Source: Folioceros fuciformis | Taxonomy: Eukaryota; Anthocerotophyta; Anthocerotopsida; Anthocerotales | NCBI GenBank assembly: GCA_049999805.1 | Contig: JBNGIO010006258.1 | Location: 58,606-86,964 of the forward strand | Direction: 5' to 3' | Length of the DNA stretch: 28,359 bases | Part shown: piece after piece, positions 18,879 to 28,359 of the stretch | Layout: the number at the start of each line of letters is the position of its first letter | Position numbering within the stretch: the stretch's first letter is position 1 | Position numbers and translations under genes: made by a program | Notes under the pieces: generated by a model | Databases searched by the model: none | What the model was told of the DNA's origin: nothing | The model's input: only the letters and a program-made list of their open reading frames with translations

Positions 18879-19131
18879 ATACTCAGACTGGAAGATCTCC
18901 TTCCCCCAGTTCCCCGCCGTCCCCTCCCCCATATTATTTATGCTGAGGGGGAGGAATAATTGCCCCTCCTGTGGCAAGTTCGTCTTTGAATCCAATTGCT
19001 GCCATGTTGTCAACACCGACGTTGACATACTTTGTATGCTTTCCCAGCTTGGTTCATGTCTCGTCCCAACGGTCTGTCTGTGTATAAGGCTGTGCAAATG
19101 ACATGATTTTTTGCATAGGCCATGGACCTCC

Positions 19132-19153
19132 TTATATATATATATATATATAT
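19132..19153. repeat. TA dinucleotide microsatellite
   Basis: About ten TA units in a row lie between the convergent 3' ends of the RNase T2 gene and the LEA gene. Confidence 0.9.
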
Positions 19154-19219
19154 TTACGTAGTAAATTGTACATGGCACAGCTCATCTCACTTCCCCTCCT
19201 TGTCCGTTGAATAGCTTGA

Positions 19220-19936
19220 CTACTGTGCTTGTACCTTCGTACGTCCTGCCCGGCCAGTCGTTTCGATTGCTGTGTTGCTGGTAGTTTCGCTTCTCGCAGA
19301 TGCCTTTGTAGATTTGAGTTTCTCCTCTTCTTCCTCCTCCTCTTCCTCGTCGTCTTCCTGTACCTCCTCGTCCTTATGCGCCTCATCCTCTTCCTCAAGT
19401 TCCTGCTCCTCCTCCACCTCTTCCTCATCCTCCTCCTCTTCTTCGTCCTCTTCGTCTTCCTCCTCCTCCTCCTCACCCTTCTTCCCCGTCTTTCCCTTTG
19501 CAGGCTTCTTAGCCACATCCGAGAGCTCGGCCTTGGTCTTATACTTGGCCTCGTCTATCTTGATTCCCTTCTCCCTGGCAGCCTCCTCCCCGGACTTGTC
19601 CTTCCTGGACAGCCCTCCCTTCCTTCCCATTTCCCGGTACCCCTCCTTCCCAAGCTGCTCTGCCCTCCTCCTGCCCCCTTTCCTCGCACCCTCCTTCAAC
19701 CGCTCCTGCACAGCAGCACCTCATCATCGTCAGAGCCCAAGTTAAATGTAGCTGCTCACTCTCTCCAACACCGTCAGCAGTGTCGGTACCTGAGCATCAG
19801 GAGACATGAGTCCCTTGCTCTCCACATCGTCATCCGAGGGCTCCGGCCGTGAGCCATCAGATCTGGTCAGCCCCCCCTTGGTGGCTCCCTTTTTGAGCTT
19901 CATCTGGGCCTCCTCCGACATGGGTCCCTCCGACAT
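19220..19936 (-). CDS. Group 1 (Em-type, LEA_5) late embryogenesis abundant protein with a polyacidic tail
   Basis: Hydrophilic, disordered desiccation-protection protein. Two exons (19936-19790 and 19705-19220), joined in phase 0 across an 84-bp intron, give 210 residues. Two related segments come first: [13 protein letters not shown] (10-22) and [13 protein letters not shown] (48-60). Then comes the Em signature [18 protein letters not shown] (65-82) followed by KDKSGEEAA and [13 protein letters not shown] (95-107). Residues 127-177 are 51 residues made almost wholly of Glu and Asp, followed by a Ser/Thr/Lys tail ending KVQAQ. Em proteins are usually about 90-150 residues and lack such a tail. 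The ATG at 19936 has a good context (A at -3), and Met6 is an alternative. The Ser- and Leu-rich plus-strand frames over the tail are shadows of the GAG/GAA codons. Confidence 0.88.
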
Positions 19937-20199
19937 GGTACTGGACTGCACGAGTCCAATTCAACCTTCCCTTCCCTTCCTCTCCCTCCCTTGTGTGCCC
20001 CACAGAAGGGCAACGACGGCAAAGGCAAAACAGCACAAACAGGGCAGATCAGACAGTAGGACCACAGACGAGTCTGTGACTGACATAAGATAAGGCTCAC
20101 ATCCAGAGCCTGGAAGCTCGGCTGTGTCATCTTAAAGGAACGTCTGGGCCAACACGGCGGGTCTGCGGCGAGCAGGGCTACTTGGCAGCTGGATGGGAA

Positions 20200-20245
20200 C
20201 ATGCAAACACCAGCAGCCCCCACGTAACCTGCTCAGAGCCACGTA
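20200..20245 (-). promoter_or_regulatory. ABRE pair plus RY motif upstream of the LEA gene
   Basis: Read toward the LEA gene, TACGTGGC occurs at 20245-20238 and TACGTGGG at 20226-20219, matching the ABA-response element (YACGTGGC) exactly and with one change at its last base. A TGCATG/CATGCA RY core lies at 20200-20205. All three fall within 46 bp, about 265-310 bp upstream of the LEA start codon. This pairing is typical of ABI5/ABI3-controlled seed and desiccation genes, including Em genes in flowering plants. Function here is inferred. The site also lies just beyond the 3' end of the upstream reductase gene. Confidence 0.5.
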
Positions 20246-20366
20246 ACCAAGATCCGCAAATGCAAGCACGCCACGAGGTAGGAGTGGGGAACTCCAGTTT
20301 CCCTGCTCATGAAGACCAGAAGAGAGCGGGACCGGTATGAGATTTCGCAACGTCATGAATTCACGT

Positions 20367-21834
<1,468 letters not shown>

Positions 21835-22374
21835 GCCCGTCGCCTGCATTGGTAGCCATGAACAGAACGTCATCTTCCAACCTGCTGCTGACAATCAGCC
21901 GTGAAAATCAGCCAGGGTAGTTGCTCACACTCTCCCGACCCAAGCGCCGCCACACGACGAGGTCCTTGGTTGTTCGCAGGGAGAAGTGATCCAGTATTTC
22001 AGCACAGACGTCCACGTTTGCTACCACGGGACAATTTCATCCCAACTCATTCTCCTCCAAGCATCCAGATTCTCGTCACACAAAAAATATTCTGACAGAT
22101 CGGTACCCAAAAAATATTCTAACAGATCGGTACCCAAACCATGCCACGTCCTGACAAAAGCTCTCAAAGCGGCATCGGTTTTCACAATTCTGAATTTGGT
22201 ATATTGCACATGTACAGACCGTCTTGACTGCAATGGTATCGGAGGCGGCAACACAAATCCAGCCCACCACGATGCCGTTTGGCCGTAGTGGGAATGTTTT
22301 GCACCAGGTGCCAACGCCGGCTTTTTGACACCTGATCAGGTGATGAGAATAAGGCCCTGAGGCAAGGGGCCTGG
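21835..22374. other. Intergenic between the two reductases; 27-bp tandem duplication at 22082-22135
   Basis: This 540-bp gap holds the copy B promoter and the copy A 3' UTR. A 27-bp unit (AAAAAATATTCTGACAGATC then GGTACCC) is repeated twice at 22082-22108 and 22109-22135 with one difference. No further gene is seen. Confidence 0.6.
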
Positions 22375-23826
<1,452 letters not shown>

Positions 23827-24583
23827 GCTACCTTCTTTCTACCCTGCGCCTGCATCCAGCATGCATGGATGACATCTCCCGTTCTCGTCAATTTGTCATT
23901 TGGGTTGTTCACATGGTTGACGAAACGAAACCCAGGAATTTCAGGAGCTCACCTCGCGGCCGCAGCACCAGAAATGCGAAGAAAGCCTACACCCGCCTAC
24001 TGTCCTAAGGCCCCAACCTCCCCCTTTATGGCTACACCTCGAACTCTTCGAACTTTCTGGACAGCTCTTAATTGAGGGAAGCTCCTTTTGCACTTAAGGA
24101 CATGGTGCATCACACACATCTCGAGGTGTGAAGCTCAGGATAGGGTTGTACCAAAGGCCTGTCCCTAGGACTAAACAAGGACTCCTCGTGATCCACAGTC
24201 CATGTTCCAAGTCAGGAGATGGTGCCAAAGCCCGATATGTGTGACAGCTGGGCATGAAATGAGTCAGTGCTCGGGACTTTGTCTGTTGGAATCCTGGTAA
24301 CACCGTAGGAGGTACACCTTCTCACCCACCATATGGTCTCAAGCATGCCTGTCGTCCGGACCGGACAACAGGAGAGGATGCTGGAATGGCAACCATGTTT
24401 GTTTAGCCCCGCTGGATTCTACGTTTCAAAGGTCAACTATCTAAGCGTCCTGATAAGGCGAACTATGCCGAAATATGTTTTTCATTGTCTTCTTCCTCAA
24501 GGGCCTGCCGAATCAAGCAGGCAGCTGCACTCACAGATTGTCGGATCTGGGAGATAAAAGGGTAGGGAAGGAAGCGGGTCCTT
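23827..24583. promoter_or_regulatory. Divergent intergenic region between reductase A and the SNF2 gene
   Basis: This 757-bp region must hold the promoters of both flanking genes, which are transcribed away from it. No TATA box or known element stood out, and no further gene is seen. Confidence 0.4.
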
Positions 24584-27500
24584 ATGTCGCTCAAGAATTG
24601 GAAGGAGAGTTTGAAGAGTTGCACGTCAGGTGAGGGAAGGGGAGCCTACAGGTCGTGCTCTTTGCTGCATGGCGGTGAGGGATGGAAGCCTCGCAAGACC
24701 AGCCTCAAGGGTCAGATTGCTGCTCTGGGGAGACTGGCAGTCGACAGCCAGTGCATCAGTTCCGAGGAACTCTGCCAGTCAGGCGTCTCTGCAACCCCGC
24801 CTCCAACAGGTTCAGAGGGTTGCGGGGAGGAGGAAGAAGGTGATGTGCAGGTGAAGGTCCGCAGGATAGTAGGCGAAGATGTGTCAGATTTTGTGGAAAA
24901 TGTGGATTTCTCGCCCGACGACGGCGACAGTGAAGTTGGGTTGTTCATGCGGTCGGAGCCCAGCGGGCCCTTCGAGCCGCTGGTGCTGCGGCCTGTCTCC
25001 AAGAGTGATGGGAATGCTAAGGTGGTGCAGGTGCCGGCTTCTATCAACAGCCGGTTGCTGGAGCATCAGCGAGAGGGTGTGAAGTTTCTGTACAGTCTCT
25101 ACAGGGAGGGCCGAGGTGGAATTCTGGGAGATGATATGTGGGTATGCCATGCCTTGTCATGTGCTGTGCGCTGATTCACTCACAAGGTCGGTTGGTTGAT
25201 CGCGCTTGAAGACGATTCTTGTGTCTGATGCTCGTTGGTGTTGACAGGGGGTTGGGGAAGACGATACAGAGCATTGCCTTCCTAGCCGCAGTGCTTGACA
25301 AACAAGAAGGGCTTGACAGGGGCAAGACGGACAGTTCTGTGTGTCAGAAGGTGGTCCTGATCATATGCCCGACATCTGTGATACAGAACTGGAGCAAGGA
25401 ATTTGAGGCATGGGGGGCTTTCCAAGTTGGTATCTATCATGGGATACAGAGAGAATGCGTTCTTGCAAAGTTGGAGGCTATGAGTCTGGAGGTGCTGCTG
25501 ACCAGCCATGATACTTTTCGGTTGTCCGGAACAGAGCTCGAAGGAGTGGAATGGGATTGTGTGATAGTAGACGAGGCACATAGGCTGAAGAATGCAAAGT
25601 CCAGGCTCTATGAAGCATGTCTCAGAGTCCGAACCAGGAGGAGGTATGGGCTGACTGGAACCATCATGCAGAACAAGTTTTTGGAAATGTTCAATGTTTT
25701 CGAATGGGCTGCTCCTGGATGCCTGGGTGCAAGAGATCAGTTCCTCGAGTATTATGACAAGCCCCTGAAGGAAGGACAGCGGATCAGTGCTCCAGATAGG
25801 TTTGTCCGCATAGCTGAAGAAAGGAAAAAGAAATTGGTAGATGTACTTCAAAAGTATTTCTTGCGGAGAACCAAGGAGGAAACAATAGGGCACTTGATGA
25901 TGGGCAAAGAGGACAACGTTATCTTTTGTGCTATGAGCTCAGTGCAGAGACGGGTATACCAGCGGATTTTGGGGAGTCCTGATTTTCTTTGCTTGGTTCG
26001 AAAGGATTCGCCATGCTCCTGTGGCGGCCCTCTAGCAAGTGCTCGATGCTGCCATAGCAAAGTGCCTGACGGGCCCATTTGGACGTATCTGCACAGGGAG
26101 GACAAGGAGGGATGTGACAAATGTCCGTATTGCTTGATACTACCTTGTCTGACCAAATTGCAACAGGTATGATTGGGTTTGGTAGCCTCAGGGCTTGATT
26201 TTTGAAACCTTTGCATGTTTGCTTCTCTTTGCTCTTGAAGCTGATTTTGCAGTTGCTTGCTCGTCTCAGGCTAGCAACCACTTAGAACTTATAAAGCCTA
26301 ATCCAAAGGATGATCCTGAGAAACAAAAAAAGGACAAAGACTTCGCTGCTTTGGCGTTGGGGGAAGATGCCCTAGCGGTGGGTGGTGTTTGCCAGGAGGA
26401 AAATTTTCTTGGACTCAGTGACGCCCAACATTGTGGCAAAATGAGAGCTCTGGAAAAGTTGCTGGCCTTGTGGGTGTCAGCTGCCGATAAAGTATTGCTG
26501 TTCAGCTATTCCGTCAAGTAAGGCAGACTGACATTCTGCCTCAACAGATTGTTGTTTCTGGTCCTTCCTTGGTTCCATAGAAGTTTGTTGTAACTTCGTT
26601 TTAATGTCCCTCCTCCTTCACATCACAGGATGTTGGATATACTTGAAAAGTTTGTTATCCGCAAAGGTTATTGCTTTTCGCGCCTTGATGGGTCCTCGCC
26701 GATGGGTACCAGGCAGTCTATGGTGGATGATTTCAACACTAAACCCAGCAAGCAGGTTAGTGTGCCTCTGCACATGAAAGTTCTAAAGTCTGGCGCTGGC
26801 GCATACGGTTTATTGCGATTGTTCATTCAGGCCTCACTGTCGTTTGCAGATTTTCCTCATCTCAACTCGGGCTGGTGGGTTGGGTTTAAATCTTGTTAGT
26901 GCGAACAGAATTGTCATATTCGATCCAAACTGGAATCCTGCAATAGATCTCCAGGCTCAGGATCGCTCATTCCGCTATGGCCAGAGACGACATGTCACCG
27001 TCTTCCGTCTCTTGGCTGCTGGATCCCTTGAGGAGCTGGTGTATACACGCCAAATATACAAGCAGCAACTGTTCAACATTGCGGTAACTGGAGTTGATGA
27101 GAAGAGATATTTTGAAGGGGTGCAGGTATGTTAATGGCCCTTTAGAAAGCTGCTTGAAAACAACAGTCTCGTCGTGTCTGGACAGTTCGTGAATGCTTTT
27201 TGCAGGACACGAAGAACACTGGCGAACTGTTCGGTATTGGCAACCTTTTGAAAGATCTATCTGATGAGGTTTTCACAAGCAACATCATCGAATCTGAGGA
27301 ACTCAAGCTGGAGATCAAGTCAGACTTTGCTATGAAGGAGATTGCTAGCAACAAGAAACATCTGAAAGGGTTGAGACGGCAGGCTCAAAGTGTGGACCAC
27401 AGTGACCAAGACGAGCATGGTTTGGGTGCCCTTGCCCAGCTTATTCAAGCAGGAGCCAAGGCGGCAGAAGCAAAAAAGCTTGCCAAGCAGAATAATACAA

Positions 27501-28088
27501 GTGAAAACAGACATAGAAATGCTGGTGAAGAGGTTGAACAGGCTCGAGACGCTGTTGGACAGAGAGCTCGAAAAGCTCGTGGCAAGTATCGGCTGCCACA
27601 AGCTCTTAGCGATGCAGGTACCTACTGAAAGCTTGGGGAGTTGGAGGAACTGTTCAAAAGTGAAAACTGGTTGACCTTGTTGTATTGGTTCTCTTACAGG
27701 CGTCGTCTACACACATCGCAACGAGGAAGTTGTCAACTTGGGAGTGCGCATCAAACAAGCCAGCTCTGACTTTCCTGACGACTCGACATCGAATCAGGTC
27801 GAACTCTTCTCCGACGCTGCTCTTTCTCCCAAAGTAAGCGTTCCTGCTAGCAAGAGACACAGGGCAAATAAGGAGAACACGAGTCTTAATGTTGACTCCC
27901 GAACGGAGAAGACAGCCAGCATATGTGTCTCAGCCACCAGTGTAGATCCCAGTCACGAGATCAAGAGTGCACAATTTTGTGAACTTGCAAACTTCCATGG
28001 TCTGTCTATTACAGAGTTCAGCAAATGGATGCGATCGTGCACCGAAGAGGAGAGGGTCAGAGTGCTTGCAGATTTCCAAAATTCTTGA
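24584..28088 (+). CDS. SNF2-family ATPase, CHR9/ERCC6L2-like
   Basis: DNA-dependent ATPase of the SWI2/SNF2 group. Exons: 24584-25137, 25248-26166, 26270-26517, 26629-26755, 26850-27125, 27206-27617 and 27700-28088. All six introns are GT-AG (80-111 bp) and in phase, giving 974 residues. The Walker A block GDDMGLGKT (182-190) has its Met codon split by intron 1. Others are DEAH (293-296), LTGTIMQNK, STRAGGLGLN (621-630) and DRSFRYGQRR (654-663). The N terminus (MSLKNWKESLKSC), the block LLEHQREGVKFLYSLY and the C terminus (LSITEFSKWM...LADFQ) match what I know of Arabidopsis CHR9 (At1g03750), whose animal relative ERCC6L2 acts in DNA repair. Eight Cys cluster at 441-485. Nuclear role in repair is inferred. 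Confidence 0.93.
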
Positions 28089-28359
28089 TCCAGATCTGTA
28101 AGACAAGAACGTAATATGTCACGATGGGCAGGTTAGTCCCTTTGGTCGAGAGCCTTTCACCGTTGGACAACGGGCGCTATCCCTGGGTCCGTCGATCCCG
28201 ACCTTTAACCAAAGCTGAAGGTTCAAACTAGTTGCCCTGGTTTTTTCAAGTATATTCCACTTCCAGTCGACGTCGCGGAAACAGAAGACGAGCGACTGAG
28301 GATCGCGCGCACACTTGGAGGCTGGGAAGGAGCTTTGCGCCTTGCGCAATCTGGAAGGG
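28089..28359 (+). other. SNF2 3' flank; possible partial exon of a next gene
   Basis: From 28218 to the window end a plus frame stays open and reads YIPLPVDVAETEDERLRIAR followed by TLGGWEGALRLAQSGR. The second half has protein-like composition. It has no in-frame ATG, so it would need an upstream exon. I do not recognise a family. The first 130 bp are the likely 3' UTR of the SNF2 gene. Confidence 0.25.

Noticed and set aside
19229-19852. Plus-strand Leu/Phe-rich and poly-Ser frames
   Set aside because: They are reverse-strand readings of the GAG/GAA codons of the LEA acidic tail. They look like membrane or Ser-rich proteins only by composition.
24599-24680. Possible intron near the start of the SNF2 gene (GTGAGG at about 24630)
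   Set aside because: The frame is open through the region and the candidate acceptors give an intron of under 40 bp, too short for plants.

Overview
The window is nuclear DNA from a streptophyte (green plant lineage). Evidence: GT-AG introns of about 70-160 bp in five genes, a plastid-type stearoyl-ACP desaturase, a long P-class pentatricopeptide repeat (PPR) protein, an mTERF protein, a group 1 (Em-type) LEA protein, an RNS2-like RNase T2 and a CHR9/ERCC6L2-like SNF2 ATPase. Short introns, intronless organelle-factor genes and degenerate retroelements would fit a seed-free plant or a charophyte relative. The sequence alone does not fix the species.

Layout. Positions 1-8800 are a gene-poor, repeat-rich block. 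It holds a decayed gag-like retroelement ORF on the minus strand (1-1590), a plus-strand LTR-like segment (about 1885-2830), several diverged tandem duplications, one unrecognised 226-aa ORF (3802-4482, minus), and a 10-N gap flanked by an exact duplicate. Positions 8800-28100 are gene-dense: stearoyl-ACP desaturase (minus, 3 exons), PPR protein (minus, intronless), mTERF protein (plus, intronless), RNase T2 (plus, 8 exons), Em-like LEA protein (minus, 2 exons), two tandem alkenal/double-bond reductases (minus, 5 exons each) and an SNF2 helicase-like ATPase (plus, 7 exons). The last 270 bp may hold the start of another gene.

How the genes relate. This is not an operon, but neighbours share themes. 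The PPR and mTERF genes are divergent across only 240 bp and both encode probable organelle gene-expression factors. The LEA gene and the two reductases lie head to tail and fit stress biology: desiccation protection and reactive-carbonyl detoxification. A compact ABRE/RY-type motif cluster sits upstream of the LEA start.

Most notable results: (1) the RNase T2 gene can only encode its conserved second active-site block if a 4-nt microexon (18188-18191) is spliced in; (2) the PPR protein has 21 uninterrupted 35-residue repeats, giving a readable predicted RNA target; (3) the Em-type LEA protein carries a 51-residue, almost purely acidic tail. No CRISPR, tRNA, rRNA or virus-like gene was recognised. 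All exon structures were inferred by eye from splice signals, reading phase and family knowledge.
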